A stretch of 64,000 bases of DNA. Source: Chlorobiaceae bacterium (GTDB lineage Bacteria > Bacteroidota > Chlorobiia > Chlorobiales > Chlorobiaceae). The position numbers and the translations under genes are program-made. Location: contig JAAXWS010000001.1 of the NCBI GenBank assembly GCA_013334865.1, positions 95,067-159,066 on the forward strand. Direction: 5' to 3'. Below the pieces are notes generated by a model. The model worked only from the letters and a program-made list of their open reading frames with translations, searched no databases and had not been told where the DNA came from. Positions 28,232 to 37,962 of this stretch are shown piece by piece; within the stretch, counting starts at the first letter, position 1, and each line of letters opens with the position of its first letter.

Positions 28232-28533
28232 GCTGCAGTTTAAGGGCTGTATCGTTGACAGAACAACTCAAATGTAGGCATCCGGACGCCAGTGCTCAAA
28301 TCCGCCTCGCGTCAGTCCGCCTTATTTTTTTAGATTTATCGGCGCTTTTCTCTTATTTATTCTTACTGATTTGTATTTTTTAAATATTAATTTATATTTA
28401 TCAGTAGTTCTCGCTTAGAGAATTCAGTATGGAATCGAAATGCCCCCCCGGGAAACCTGGAAAGGCCGTTACGAAAGCCATCATGTTTTTTCATAACAGC
28501 ACAAACCAACACACAAACAAGGAGTAACGCTCG
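28232..28533. other. AT-rich intergenic region upstream of the outer-membrane protein
   Basis: About 300 bp without a gene. Bases 28320-28420 are strikingly AT-rich for this GC-rich chromosome and carry a 7-bp inverted repeat (TACTGAT/ATCAGTA at 28364-28370 and 28400-28406). It probably holds the porin promoter and perhaps that of the divergent anti-sigma gene. Confidence 0.6.
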
Positions 28534-29208
28534 ATGAAAAAATCAGCAAAAATCCTCGCACTTGCCGTTGCGCTCTTCTCTGGCGTCGGCGCCACCGCAG
28601 CTCACGCAGAAGGCTTCAAGACCGGCGTCGACCTCGTCAGCAGCTATGTCTGGAGGGGTTCGGAAGTCGGTGACTCGCCCGCAATCCAGCCGGCTGTCAC
28701 TTACACCTTCGATAACGGCATCGCCATCGGCGGCTGGGGCTCCTATGGCATCAAGGACAACCCTCGCTACAAAGAAGTCGACCTCACCGTAACATTGCCG
28801 GCCGGACCTTTCAGCCTGAGCGCGGTCGATTACTACGTTCCTACAACTACGTCGGCCAGGGCTTTCGACTTCTCGAGCTCCAGCCCGAACATCGTTGAAA
28901 TCGACGTAGCTTATGCCGCTGGCGACCTCAGCCTCCTTGCGGCAATCAACGTTGCTGGCAGCGACACGAAGAACGCCAAATACTTCGAAGCCGGCTACAA
29001 GTTCTACAACGGCAAGGACGGATACAGCGCCAAGGCTGTTGCTGGTTTGGGCAGCAAGTACCTCTACAGTGGCATCACCGATAACGCCGAAACCAAGCTC
29101 GCCCTGGTCAACACCGGCATCTCGGTCGCAAAGGACAGGTACACCGCATCGTACGTGTACAACCCGATCTCCGAGAAATCGAGCCTCGTGTTCATGGCCT
29201 CGTTCTAA
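28534..29208 (+). CDS. TorF-like putative outer-membrane porin
   Basis: 224-residue outer-membrane beta-barrel. The signal peptide is KKSAKILALAVALFSGVGATAAHA. The mature start GFKTGVDLVSSYVWRGSEVGDSPAIQP has the S-Y-V-W/F-RG pattern of the TorF putative porin family. Alternating strands follow and the protein ends in Phe (VFMASF), the signal for outer-membrane insertion. AAGGAG lies 7 bases before the ATG, the strongest ribosome site noticed in the window, suggesting high expression. It has its own strong terminator, so it is probably monocistronic. Confidence 0.82.
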   Translation: MKKSAKILALAVALFSGVGATAAHAEGFKTGVDLVSSYVWRGSEVGDSPAIQPAVTYTFDNGIAIGGWGSYGIKDNPRYKEVDLTVTLPAGPFSLSAVDYYVPTTTSARAFDFSSSSPNIVEIDVAYAAGDLSLLAAINVAGSDTKNAKYFEAGYKFYNGKDGYSAKAVAGLGSKYLYSGITDNAETKLALVNTGISVAKDRYTASYVYNPISEKSSLVFMASF

Positions 29209-29246
29209 ACAAGTGTGGAATGTTCTTTGTTAGGTAGGTTGAGACA

Positions 29247-29282
29247 ACGAAGAAAGGAGCCCCCGGGCTCCTTTCTTCGTTT
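29247..29282 (+). terminator. Strong terminator of the porin gene
   Basis: ACGAAGAAAGGAGCCC and its exact complement form a 16-bp stem around CC (29247-29280), followed by TT. It lies 39 bp after the porin stop. Confidence 0.88.
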
Positions 29283-29306
29283 AGCTTACTGCCCGTGAAA
29301 ATCAAA

Positions 29307-29371
29307 CTGGGGTCAGGTCTTGTATTTTAGCATTTCCCGGTGAAATGCTAAAATACAAGACCTGACCCCAG
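29307..29371. repeat. 65-bp REP-like palindrome, copy 2
   Basis: Same length and design as copy 1 at 2905: 32-base arms, one central base, one arm mismatch, identical outer 16 bases CTGGGGTCAGGTCTTG. The stem differs inside (GTATTTTAGC/GCTAAAATAC here, GCTTTTTAGC/GCTAAAAAGC there) with compensating changes. It lies between convergent genes, after the porin terminator and 5 bp before the stop of the next gene. Confidence 0.9.
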
Positions 29372-29375
29372 AGTT

Positions 29376-30509
29376 TCAGATCGGCTTTTCGTAGATCACG
29401 TACTCCTTGTAGGGCTTGCCTCCGATCACGCTCGCCAGTTTGCTCATGGCCTCGTTCGACTTGAGCACCCAGCTCATTTCGCTGGCGAACAGTCCGTGTT
29501 TGCCGCCGTAATCGGCGATATGGGCGTTCATGATGCTATCAATCCCCTTGTTCCGGTACTCGGGCAGCACCCCCATGACGATGGTCCTCGCCATGTTGAT
29601 ATTCCGCTTGTACCAGAGGTACTTGACCAGCCCCCATGGCGTGAAGGGATTGCCGTTGACATGCTTCAACGCCTGGTTGATGTCGGGCAGGGTGAGGGAG
29701 AACCCGATCGTCCGGCCCTGGCTGTCCTCGACGAAATAGATGTAGTGGGGATTGGCGATCGGTTTCAGGCTCCTGGCAAGGTAGTCGAACTCCCTGTCGG
29801 TCATGGGCACGAAGCCCCAGTTCTTCTCCCATGCGCCGTTGTAGATCGTCCGCATCTTTTCCACCTCGCTGTCGAAGCGCTTCATGTCGAGGGTCCTGAT
29901 GGTCAGCCCCTCGCGCCTCATGACGTGGCCAGCGATGCGCCGGAGCCGTTCGATATCGATGCTTTTCTGGTCGATGTACCAGGCCAGCAGCTCCTGTGCG
30001 ACCTGGTGCCCGGCGTTTTTGCACAGGTCGTTGTAGTACGGAGGGTTGTAGAGCATGAGGAACACCGGAGGGCTGTCGTAGCCACGGACGAGCATGCCGC
30101 ACTGATCGTTCATCGAAGGGCTGACCGGGCCGCGCATCGCGTCGAGCCCCTTGCTCTTGAGCCAGAGGGCGGCCGCATCGAAGAGCGCGTCGGCGACCTT
30201 CTGGTCTTCGATGCATTCGAAAAAGCCCCAAAAGCCGACCTTGTCGTTGTGGATCTCGTTATGACGGCTATTCCGGATCGCCGCGATCGTACCGACCATT
30301 TTCTCATCCCGCCAGGCGGTGAACATGGCCAGGTCGGCATGGTCATAGAGCGGATAACTCGAGGTATCCAGGGTCTTCATGTAATCCGAGACCACCGGCG
30401 GCACCCAGTTCCGGTCCAGTTCGGGATCGTTGCGGTAAACCTTCCAGGCGAACCTGATGAACTGTTTGCGTTCGTGCGCCGTCTCGACGCGCTTGATCTG
30501 GATGCTCAT
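29376..30509 (-). CDS. GNAT-fold acyltransferase-like protein
   Basis: 377-residue protein of a widely conserved family with a GNAT-like C-terminal half. The acyl-CoA-binding pattern is visible in ARTIVMGVLPEYRNKGIDSIMNAHIADYGGKHG (near residues 305-340). The N-terminal half (FAWKVYRNDPELDRNWVPPVVSDY) and GPVSPSMNDQCGMLVRGYDSPPVFLMLYNPPYY in the middle are typical of this uncharacterised group. No signal peptide. Substrate unknown. A 67-residue membrane protein lies upstream on the same strand. Confidence 0.8.
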   Translation of the reverse strand: MSIQIKRVETAHERKQFIRFAWKVYRNDPELDRNWVPPVVSDYMKTLDTSSYPLYDHADLAMFTAWRDEKMVGTIAAIRNSRHNEIHNDKVGFWGFFECIEDQKVADALFDAAALWLKSKGLDAMRGPVSPSMNDQCGMLVRGYDSPPVFLMLYNPPYYNDLCKNAGHQVAQELLAWYIDQKSIDIERLRRIAGHVMRREGLTIRTLDMKRFDSEVEKMRTIYNGAWEKNWGFVPMTDREFDYLARSLKPIANPHYIYFVEDSQGRTIGFSLTLPDINQALKHVNGNPFTPWGLVKYLWYKRNINMARTIVMGVLPEYRNKGIDSIMNAHIADYGGKHGLFASEMSWVLKSNEAMSKLASVIGGKPYKEYVIYEKPI

Positions 30510-30540
30510 GCTTTCGGGGGAGTGGTTCGGCGAATGCTGC

Positions 30541-30744
30541 TCATTTGAAAGCCTGGCCCGGCTTCAGGCCAAGCGACTTGAGGATATTGACCATAGGGCA
30601 GAACCCCGTTATCGACGACTGCAGGAGGTTCAGGCCGACGAAACCGGTGAACCAGAGCCAGTTCTGGTTGTGGTAGATCGAAAGAAGCACGCTGCTGACG
30701 ATGAAAACGCCGGCGACTGAAAATATGGCACGATCGATGTTCAT
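30541..30744 (-). CDS. YgaP-like transmembrane protein (DUF2892)
   Basis: 67 residues with two membrane helices, [18 protein letters not shown] and [23 protein letters not shown]. The [14 protein letters not shown] end is the hallmark of the DUF2892/YgaP membrane domain, which in some proteins is fused to a rhodanese (sulfurtransferase). Stand-alone copies are common in sulfur-metabolising bacteria. Its Cys in GFCPM may be functional. Lies 31 bp upstream of the GNAT-like gene. Confidence 0.87.
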   Translation of the reverse strand: MNIDRAIFSVAGVFIVSSVLLSIYHNQNWLWFTGFVGLNLLQSSITGFCPMVNILKSLGLKPGQAFK

Positions 30745-30785
30745 ATCGGTAGTGATTGATGTTCAGGGTACGTTTGGCAAACAGG

Positions 30786-31853
30786 CTAACTTTTTGCGGC
30801 AGCTCTGACCTGCCCCATCACGCGGGCCCCATCACGGAGCATCTTCGTGGTCTCTTCCCAGGAAACGCACTCGTCCGTAATCGAGACCCCGTACTGCAGC
30901 GAAGCCGGATCGACAGGGAACGGCTGGTTCCCTGAACAGATGTTGCTCTCGATCATGACGCCAGCGATGCTCGTATTGCCGGCAAGCTTCTGGGCGAGCA
31001 CGTCGTCCCAGACCTTGAGCTGGTTCTCGAACTTCTTGCCCGAGTTCGCATGGCTGCAGTCGACGATCAGGTACGGGGCGAGCTCTCCTTTGTCGAGCTG
31101 CTTCTCGGCTATCGCGATGCTTTCGGCGTCGTAGTTCGGCCGGTGCGAACCGCCGCGCAGCACGAGGTGTCCGAACGGATTCCCCTTGGTGGTGATGACG
31201 CTGCTGTGGCCATCCTGGTCGATGCCCAGGAAACTGTGCTGGTGCATGGCCGACCGGATGGCGTCGATGGCCACCTGGAGGCGGCCGTCGGTGGAGTTCT
31301 TGAATCCGACCGGCATCGACAGGCCGCTGGCCATCTGCCGGTGCGTCTGGGACTCGATGGTGCGTGCGCCGATAGCGGCCCAGCTGATCAGGTCGGCGAC
31401 GTACTGGGGCGAAATGGGATCGAGGAACTCGGTGGCCGCAGGAAGCCCCATCTCGTTCAGTTCGATAAGGAGCTTGCGCGCATGGTAGAGGCCATGCTCG
31501 ATATCGTAGGTATCATTAAGGTGAGGATCGTTGATGAACCCTTTCCAGCCGATGGTCGTCCTTGGCTTTTCGAAATAGACCCGCATCACGATGCAGAACT
31601 GTTCGGACAGTTCGTCGCGAAGTTCAGCCAGGCTCGTGGCGTATTCGCGCGCGGCCTTCATGTCATGGATCGAGCATGGCCCGACGATGACCAGGAGGCG
31701 GTTGTCCCTGCCGGTGAGGATCTCTTCGACCTCGCGACGGCCATGGCATACGGTATCGGCTATATGCTCGGTCACGGGCAGCTTTTCCTTCAATGCCCGG
31801 GGCGAGGTGAGGGTTATGATTCGGGAGACCCGTAAATCCTGTAACTGTTGCAT
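30786..31853 (-). CDS. 3-deoxy-7-phosphoheptulonate (DAHP) synthase, class I
   Basis: First step of aromatic amino-acid synthesis: phosphoenolpyruvate plus erythrose 4-phosphate. I use the ATG at 31853 ([26 protein letters not shown]), which aligns with the E. coli AroG/F/H start and gives 355 residues; the track ORF begins 29 codons too early. Motifs: [54 protein letters not shown] and DCSHANSGK with metal ligands. Feedback specificity (Phe, Tyr or Trp) cannot be assigned. Confidence 0.95.
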   Translation of the reverse strand: MQQLQDLRVSRIITLTSPRALKEKLPVTEHIADTVCHGRREVEEILTGRDNRLLVIVGPCSIHDMKAAREYATSLAELRDELSEQFCIVMRVYFEKPRTTIGWKGFINDPHLNDTYDIEHGLYHARKLLIELNEMGLPAATEFLDPISPQYVADLISWAAIGARTIESQTHRQMASGLSMPVGFKNSTDGRLQVAIDAIRSAMHQHSFLGIDQDGHSSVITTKGNPFGHLVLRGGSHRPNYDAESIAIAEKQLDKGELAPYLIVDCSHANSGKKFENQLKVWDDVLAQKLAGNTSIAGVMIESNICSGNQPFPVDPASLQYGVSITDECVSWEETTKMLRDGARVMGQVRAAAKS

Positions 31854-32002
31854 TCGATTGGTACTCAGTAATGGACGTCGCCTTCGGGAGACGGCCGGAT
31901 GAAGGCATTGATTGGCACAGCCTTTAAAATAATAAATCAACCATAATAATGGCAGGGGCCCCGATAAATTCGATTGGATAGGGCCTGCCCATGGCTTAAC
32001 GC

Positions 32003-32049
32003 AGGAAAACAGGAAGGCCTGCCGATCCGGCAGGCCTTCCTGTTTTCCT
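32003..32049 (-). terminator. 47-bp perfect hairpin downstream of arsA
   Basis: AGGAAAACAGGAAGGCCTGCCG and its exact complement form a 22-bp perfect stem around a 3-base loop. It lies 27 bp past the ArsA stop and has A/T-rich ends inside the stem. Likely a terminator; the length and perfection are unusual. Confidence 0.75.
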
Positions 32050-32075
32050 TATGGAATGAAGTGCCGGGAGCTCCC

Positions 32076-33263
32076 TTACTCCTTGGTAAAGTCGATGTTG
32101 AGCCAACCGTTTTCAAACGACGCACCGGTGGATTCGAGTCCGGCCAGGAAGATCGGAAGGGCCACGATCTTCTGGTAGTCGCCGATGCGGATGGTCAGGT
32201 CGTCGCCGAGCTTCAGGATCTTCGGCTCGAGGCCCATGCTCTCCATGAACGGCAGCTTGACGCGGACCGAATAGTGGCCATCGGAAATCTTGGTGATGTT
32301 GATCGGATCCTCCTTGAAGAAGATATCGAGCGGGTTCTCGTTGCCGTAGACCTTCTCGCCGACCCTGCGGAGCATCTCGAGGCCGACGACCTCGTTGTCG
32401 AACAGCGGCACTTCGGCGATCGGGATCGGGGCGAACGCGCCCTGGATCTGCTCGATGTACTTCTGCTGGATCGCACGCCATTTCTGGAAGTACGGGTCGG
32501 GGCTCTGGTCGGGCATGACGCGGTTGATGGTGATCCGGTCGACCGTGATGCCATAGAGGTTCAGGTAGGTCAGGGCGCGCATGGACTCCTTGATAACCAT
32601 CTTCTCGGGGTTCATGACGAGGCGCATGGTGGTCTTGGAGCCGTCGGCCAGCAGGTCGATAATGCCTTCGGTCGAGGAGAACAGGTTGTCGACCTTCTCG
32701 TACACCTCTTCAGGGGCGACGAAGTCGTCGAGCTTCTTGACCTTCTTGGACAGAGGCCGGATCATGGGTTTGACCATGTATTTCTCGACGTTGCGGATGA
32801 ACTTGATGAACCAGCCGAAGGTCTCGGGCAGCGAAAGCAGCCTGAGGGTTTCGCCGGTCGGCGCGCAGTCGACGACGAGCAGGTCGAAATCCTTCTGCTC
32901 CTCGTTGTACCGCTTGATGTAGGAAAGCGAGAAGAGCTCTTCCATGCCGGGAAGCACGCCCATCTCCTCGGCGTAGACGCCTTCGATACCGCGCGATGCC
33001 ATCAGGTGCGCGAAGTGCTCCCTGACGACGTCCCAGTTCAGGTTGAGGTCGCCGAACACGCTGACTTCCTGACCCCAGAGGTTCTCGGTGATCTTGACCG
33101 GTGATGGGCCCAGCTCGACATCGAGCGAGTCACCGAGGCTGTGTGCCGGGTCGGTCGACATGATGAGGGTCTTGAAACCCATGTCAGCAGCCTTGAGCGC
33201 AGTTGCAGCCGCAACCGAAGTTTTGCCGACGCCGCCCTTGCCGGTGAAAATGATATTACGCAT
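32076..33263 (-). CDS. ArsA-family ATPase (Get3/TRC40-like)
   Basis: 395-residue P-loop ATPase. The deviant Walker A is [15 protein letters not shown] (residues 8-22), switch I is [13 protein letters not shown] and switch [20 protein letters not shown]. The central helical region ([18 protein letters not shown]-like) is followed by a C-terminal beta-rich domain ([40 protein letters not shown]) of the ArsA/HSP20-like type. No arsenite pump or arsenic regulator is near, so a protein-targeting or assembly role is more likely than arsenic export. This is a single ArsA module, unlike the duplicated arsenic-resistance form. Confidence 0.92.
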   Translation of the reverse strand: MRNIIFTGKGGVGKTSVAAATALKAADMGFKTLIMSTDPAHSLGDSLDVELGPSPVKITENLWGQEVSVFGDLNLNWDVVREHFAHLMASRGIEGVYAEEMGVLPGMEELFSLSYIKRYNEEQKDFDLLVVDCAPTGETLRLLSLPETFGWFIKFIRNVEKYMVKPMIRPLSKKVKKLDDFVAPEEVYEKVDNLFSSTEGIIDLLADGSKTTMRLVMNPEKMVIKESMRALTYLNLYGITVDRITINRVMPDQSPDPYFQKWRAIQQKYIEQIQGAFAPIPIAEVPLFDNEVVGLEMLRRVGEKVYGNENPLDIFFKEDPINITKISDGHYSVRVKLPFMESMGLEPKILKLGDDLTIRIGDYQKIVALPIFLAGLESTGASFENGWLNIDFTKE

Positions 33264-33345
33264 ACGCTGTTATGGTTCCCTTTGATAGGTGATTGAAAAA
33301 AATGTTCCGTACAGCTGAACTGGTATTATCCAGGTTATAATTCCT

Positions 33346-33359
33346 CGCAAAATTTTGCG
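33346..33359. promoter_or_regulatory. 14-bp palindrome in the arsA promoter region
   Basis: CGCAAAATTTTGCG is a perfect palindrome about 83 bp upstream of the arsA ATG. On the minus strand TTGCGA, 16 bases, TAATAC could form -35/-10 boxes, so the palindrome would overlap the -35. Possible operator. Confidence 0.4.
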
Positions 33360-33467
33360 TGTGCAAAGATAACAAAAAACCGTCAATGACAACAGGGAAG
33401 AACACGTAATGATGCAAGTGTTCCAGCCGGGCGGCCCCCTCATCGTTGGCCTTCCGCTGGCAACGAC

Positions 33468-34976
33468 TCATCTCCTGCGCTGCTTCTGGCCGGCCGGAGC
33501 GGCCTTGCCGCCTTTCGAGGCTGACGGCTTGACGGTTTTCCCTTTGCTTCCGGCCTTGGCTTTGACCCTGGACTGGGCCACCCCTTTGCCCTTGCCTGAC
33601 TTGACGAGCTGGGATTTCCCCTTCTTGCCTGTCTTGCTGACGGCCGCGGAAGCCTTACCGCCTCCGCGCTCACCGTTCACCTTGAATACGACCAGCTGCT
33701 GGCCCGGCTTCACTCGGCCGCTTTTCAGGTCGTTCCAGGCAATCAGCTGACTGACGGGAACACGGTACTTCCTGGCCACGCCGGCGAGGGTCTCGCCCTT
33801 GCGGACCACATGCGTCTTCCTGCCCTTCGCGGAAATGACCTCCCCGGCCTGGCGCTCATGCTCCTGGACCATGGCATAAAGTCGTTCGCGCTCCTGGGCA
33901 CGCTCCGGATGGAAGGCGTAGATCTCCTGCTCCTTCTGGAGGAACGGCTGGACATACTTCTTCGGCAACCTGACCATGTTCGGCCTGGTCGCCGGCGAAG
34001 GGATCAACCCGACCTTGTACTGGGGATTCAGGAACTTGAGGTCGTCGACGGGAATGCCGATCGTCTCCTGAAGCTGGTCGAAGGTGAGTGCGCTGTTGAT
34101 CGGAACCCTTTCGGTCTCGGTATAGAGGAATCCCGGCTCGAGGGGCTTGATATTGTGCTCGCGATAGTAGTTCATGACATAGGTCACCGCGATGAAGGCA
34201 GGGACATACCCCCTGGTCTCCTGCGGCAGGTATGGCCAGATCTCCCAATAGTCGTGAGCCCCGCCGGAAGCCCTGATCGCCTTCCTGACGTTGCCGGCCC
34301 CGGAGTTGTATGCGGCAAGAACGAGGAACCAGTCGCCGAAAGTCTGGTAAAGGTCCTGGAAGTGCTCACAGGCAGCCACCGTAGCCTTGTAGGGATCGTA
34401 ACGGTCCTCGATGAAGGAGGAGGACTGGAGTCCGTACATCCTGCCGGTCCCGCCCATGAACTGCCACAGCCCGCGGGCGCCCGCATGGGAAACCGCAGTC
34501 GGATTGAGCGCAGACTCCACGATGGCCAGGTACTTCATCTCCTGGGGGATGTTGTACTCCTTGAGCTTCTCTTCGAAGAGCGGGAAATAGATCCTGGTCA
34601 GGCCCAGCATCTTGGAGACCGTCTTCCGACGGTCGACGGCGTAGACCCTGATGAAGCCCTTCACATGCTGATTGTAGACAAGCTTGAACTGGGATTTCTT
34701 CGCAAGATCGGCGATCCTCGAAGCGTAGACCGAGTCGTTGAACTGCGGGACGAAATGACGCGGAAACACATCAGTCTCTCCTGGACCTGAGAGCCTGAAC
34801 TGATCGTCCTGGAAATAGGTGCTGGTCATCAGGCTGTCGAGCATCTCCGACACGCCGGAAGCGGGGCGGGAGGCCTGGGACCTGTCCGGCTCCTCGCCGC
34901 GGGCTGCAGGCGCTGTTCCTGAAACCAGCAGGAGGACACCGAGGCACGAAAGCCTGAACCGTAGGGAAATCTTCAC
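33468..34976 (-). CDS. LysM-containing lytic transglycosylase (MltD/Slt type)
   Basis: Periplasmic peptidoglycan-cleaving enzyme. From GTG 34976 ([27 protein letters not shown]) it has a proper signal peptide and 502 residues; the longer track ORF has no signal-like start. The SLT domain has catalytic Glu in [24 protein letters not shown], then TGRMYGL and [17 protein letters not shown]. One LysM domain, [30 protein letters not shown], lies near the end. A very basic Lys/Ser/Gly tail (about 65 residues) follows, perhaps binding the wall or another polymer. The domain order matches MltD. Confidence 0.9.
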   Translation of the reverse strand: MKISLRFRLSCLGVLLLVSGTAPAARGEEPDRSQASRPASGVSEMLDSLMTSTYFQDDQFRLSGPGETDVFPRHFVPQFNDSVYASRIADLAKKSQFKLVYNQHVKGFIRVYAVDRRKTVSKMLGLTRIYFPLFEEKLKEYNIPQEMKYLAIVESALNPTAVSHAGARGLWQFMGGTGRMYGLQSSSFIEDRYDPYKATVAACEHFQDLYQTFGDWFLVLAAYNSGAGNVRKAIRASGGAHDYWEIWPYLPQETRGYVPAFIAVTYVMNYYREHNIKPLEPGFLYTETERVPINSALTFDQLQETIGIPVDDLKFLNPQYKVGLIPSPATRPNMVRLPKKYVQPFLQKEQEIYAFHPERAQERERLYAMVQEHERQAGEVISAKGRKTHVVRKGETLAGVARKYRVPVSQLIAWNDLKSGRVKPGQQLVVFKVNGERGGGKASAAVSKTGKKGKSQLVKSGKGKGVAQSRVKAKAGSKGKTVKPSASKGGKAAPAGQKQRRR

Positions 34977-35084
34977 AACCCAAGCATGTTTAACAAGGGG
35001 AATAGCGCGAGCATCCTTGCGTTCTTCGTAAAAAACAGTAACAGCTGGAACATAACCACGCCAGCCGATTAATACAAACCGCGA

Positions 35085-35117
35085 CGTTTCGTGACGCCAG
35101 ACACGTAACACGAAACG
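35085..35117. repeat. Inverted repeat CGTTTCGTG/CACGAAACG
   Basis: Exact 9-bp arms around a 15-base spacer lie in the truA-lytic transglycosylase gap, 40 bp from a dispersed 20-bp repeat with related sequence words (CGTAACACG). Function unknown. Confidence 0.5.
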
Positions 35118-35156
35118 CGGAAAGATAAGAACCGAATAACGGCGTTCCTGTCACGA

Positions 35157-35176
35157 GTCACGTGTTACGCGTCACG
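35157..35176. repeat. 20-bp dispersed repeat, copy 1 (in truA end)
   Basis: GTCACGTGTTACGCGTCACG is identical to 62459-62478. On the minus strand it supplies the last residues (TRNT) and stop codon of truA. Confidence 0.75.
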
Positions 35177-35913
35177 GCTTCCCCATACCCCACCTCCCAT
35201 AAAAACAGGCCGGCCGGGTCAGCCGGCACCAGTTTGAGCGACCGTTCCCCGCCCTCCAGCATCGCCTCGAAATGCCCTTCAGCAAAGCTCCCGCTCCCGG
35301 AACCGACCATGCCGGCAACCAGGAACCGCACCATGCTCCTGAGGAACCGGTTGGCATTGATCCTGAACACCAGGAACCTTCCGTCCCGGTACCAGACGGC
35401 TTCGGTGACCGAGCAGAGGCAACCTTTCTCCTGAGGGTCTTCCTTCGAAAAGGAGGCGAAGTCGCGGGTCCCCGTCAGCATGGCCGCCAGACGGTTCATG
35501 GCATCGATGTCCACGCTGCCGCGGCTGCATCCCGCAAAACGCCCGTCGATGGCCGAAGGCTGTTCGATCAGGAAGTAGCGATACTCCCTGGAGACGGCCG
35601 AGAAGCGGGCATGGAACTCCGGCGGAACCTCCCGGATGCCGGTCAGCCTGACCGAGCCCCCCAGCAGTGAGTTGGCGGAGTGCATGAGCCGGGGCAACGG
35701 CATCTCCGACGCGGTGGTGAAACTGGCCACCTGCCCCCTCGCGTGCACTCCGCGGTCGGTCCGCCCTGCGCCATCGATCCCGACCTCATCCTGGAGGATC
35801 CTGCCGAGCACCGACTCGATCGTCCCCTGGATGGTCGGGATCCCGGCCGACTGGCGTTGCCATCCGGAGAACTCCGTGCCGTCGTATTCGATATCGATCC
35901 TGACGTTCCTCAT
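35158..35913 (-). CDS. truA: tRNA pseudouridine(38-40) synthase
   Basis: Makes pseudouridine in the tRNA anticodon arm. 251 residues. The catalytic Asp is in DGAGRTDRGVHARGQVASF (near residues 46-64), and the start IDIEYDGTEFSGWQRQ and RFLRSMVRFLVAGMV are family landmarks. The last residues (EAVTRNT) come from an intergenic repeat, so the C-terminus may have been remodelled by loss of the original stop. ATG at 35913. Confidence 0.95.
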   Translation of the reverse strand: MRNVRIDIEYDGTEFSGWQRQSAGIPTIQGTIESVLGRILQDEVGIDGAGRTDRGVHARGQVASFTTASEMPLPRLMHSANSLLGGSVRLTGIREVPPEFHARFSAVSREYRYFLIEQPSAIDGRFAGCSRGSVDIDAMNRLAAMLTGTRDFASFSKEDPQEKGCLCSVTEAVWYRDGRFLVFRINANRFLRSMVRFLVAGMVGSGSGSFAEGHFEAMLEGGERSLKLVPADPAGLFLWEVGYGEAVTRNT

Positions 35914-35995
35914 GATACCTGTCGCATGATTATTACCCTAGTTCCCCTATAATAGTTATCTTCACGATGCATCTTGCTCACCAACCGCCACCAGC

Positions 35996-37918
35996 TTGAC
36001 GAAATCATCGCTCGGAATCCTGCTCGAATCACTCCGGTCGACCGCCCGCAAGGCCGCCCCGGGAACCTACGCCGTCCCGAACCTCTGGAGCGACGGTGGC
36101 ACCGGCACCACGCATGTCGACCCGGCGGAGTATTACGGCGACATCGTCAGCGACATCCTCTCGACACCGGCGGAGGTGGCGATCGTCCCGGGCACGGCCC
36201 AGGGCTGGACCACGGAGGCTGTGGTCTACAACCTCTTCGTGCGGCTTGGAGCCGCCTTCGACCATGACGGCGACGGATCGATCGGCGCCAAACCCCTCTC
36301 CAGCGGCTTCAGGGAGACCGGCACCCTGCTGAAGGCGATCGCCATGCTGCCCTACATGCGCCGTCTCGGCGCCAACACGGTCTACCTCCTCCCGCTGACC
36401 TCGATCGGCACTCACAACAGGAAAGGCCTGCTCGGATCTCCCTATGCCGTTAAAAATCCCTGCGTGCTCGACCCTATGCTCGACGAACCGGCCCTCGGCC
36501 TGCCGCTCGAGACCCAGCTCATGGCCTTCGTCGAAGCCGCGCACCGCCTGGGCATGCGCGTCGTGTTCGAATTCGTGTTCAGGACCGCTTCGGTCGACAG
36601 CGACTGGGCTGTCGAACACCCCGACTGGTTCTACTGGCTGCGGGAGGATCCGGAGGCAACGCCCTACGGACCTCCCGGATTCAGCCAGGAGACCCTGGCC
36701 GAAATCTACGAAAAAGTGGACAAACACGACTTTCGCCACCTGCCGGCACCCGACGAAGCCTACCGGCAAAGATTCACGGAGGCCCCGGTATCGGTCACGG
36801 TGTCGAATGGCGCTCTCGAAGGCACGACGGCAGATGAAGTCCGCTGCACGGTCGCCAGCGCATTCTCCGACTGGCCCCCGGACGACCGCCAGCCCCCATG
36901 GACCGACGTCGCGTACCTGAAGATGCACCGGCATCCCGGCTTCAACTATATCGCGTACAACACGATCCGGATGTACGACGAAGAGCTCGACCGCCCGGAG
37001 ACGAGGAACGAAGCGCTCTGGGACGAGATTGCCGGAATCATCCCCAGGTACCAGGAGCGATACGGCATCGACGGCGCCATGATCGACATGGGCCACGCCC
37101 TGCCGCCTGCCCTGAAGGCGTCTATCGTCTCGAAAGCCCGCGAAGCACGGCCGGACTTCACCTTCTGGGACGAAAACTTCGACCCCTCGCCGAAGCTCAA
37201 GGAGGAGGGTTTCGACGCGGTGTTCGGCTCGCTCCCCTTCGTCATCCACGACGTCCAGTACATCAAGGGGCTCCTGAACTTCCTGAACCGCAACGGCGTT
37301 GCCATCCCCTTCTTCGCGACCGGGGAGAACCACAATACCCCCCGCGTCTGCCATGGCCTGGCAGGACAGGAGGCCGGGCGAAGGCGGGCACTCTTCCTTT
37401 TCACGCTGGGCGCAATCCTGCCGGCCATGCCCTTCATCCACTCCGGCATGGAGCTGTGCGAATGGCACCCGGTGAATCTTGGACTGAACTTCACCGACGA
37501 GGACCGGCAGCGCTTCCCCGCCGAGAGCCTGCCGCTCTTCAGCCCCGGCGCCTATGACTGGACCGGCGGCAACGGGCTCACCCCGCTCTGCGACGAGATC
37601 GGCAAGGTGCTCGGCATCAGGAGCCGGTACCTCGGCCTGGTGACGTGCGGTGAACAGGGGTCGATCGTCCAGCCCTACATCTCGGACCCGGCAATTCTCT
37701 GCGTCATGCGGAAATCCGGGGAAAAATCCCTTATTTTTGCCGGCAACAGCAACCTGCACGAGCGTGTGACCGGAACCATGGAGTTCGAACCAGCCGCGAT
37801 GGAGCTCGAAGAGCTGATCGGGGGACGAAAGCTGCAGGTCACGGACCACAGCCTCACCTTGGATTTCGAACCAGGGCAGTGCATCCTGTTCGAACTGCCC
37901 CGTCACTCAGCAGCGTGA
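35996..37918 (+). CDS. GH13 maltosyltransferase-like protein (alpha-amylase superfamily)
   Basis: 640 residues, the length of the Thermotoga maltosyltransferase, which it resembles by memory in several blocks: YAVPNLW at the start, [56 protein letters not shown] and [15 protein letters not shown]. The nucleophile Asp fits IDMGHALP and the acid Glu fits FWDENFD. The region IV Asp, expected in a PDTPR-like motif, is Asn here (GENHNTPR). It has no signal peptide, so it is cytoplasmic and probably acts on glycogen or maltodextrin; activity is uncertain because of that Asn. The start is TTG at 35996. A PfkB kinase follows. Confidence 0.8.
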   Translation: MTKSSLGILLESLRSTARKAAPGTYAVPNLWSDGGTGTTHVDPAEYYGDIVSDILSTPAEVAIVPGTAQGWTTEAVVYNLFVRLGAAFDHDGDGSIGAKPLSSGFRETGTLLKAIAMLPYMRRLGANTVYLLPLTSIGTHNRKGLLGSPYAVKNPCVLDPMLDEPALGLPLETQLMAFVEAAHRLGMRVVFEFVFRTASVDSDWAVEHPDWFYWLREDPEATPYGPPGFSQETLAEIYEKVDKHDFRHLPAPDEAYRQRFTEAPVSVTVSNGALEGTTADEVRCTVASAFSDWPPDDRQPPWTDVAYLKMHRHPGFNYIAYNTIRMYDEELDRPETRNEALWDEIAGIIPRYQERYGIDGAMIDMGHALPPALKASIVSKAREARPDFTFWDENFDPSPKLKEEGFDAVFGSLPFVIHDVQYIKGLLNFLNRNGVAIPFFATGENHNTPRVCHGLAGQEAGRRRALFLFTLGAILPAMPFIHSGMELCEWHPVNLGLNFTDEDRQRFPAESLPLFSPGAYDWTGGNGLTPLCDEIGKVLGIRSRYLGLVTCGEQGSIVQPYISDPAILCVMRKSGEKSLIFAGNSNLHERVTGTMEFEPAAMELEELIGGRKLQVTDHSLTLDFEPGQCILFELPRHSAA

Positions 37919-37962
37919 ATGATTTTACCGTCAACCAGGAAACCATCTAAACAAGCATCACC

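Noticed and set aside
32076-33263. Arsenic-resistance locus
   Set aside because: The ATPase is ArsA-like but single-module and has no arsB, arsR or arsC neighbours.
36029-37906. 625-residue minus-strand ORF
   Set aside because: Shadow of the maltosyltransferase-like gene; no motif.
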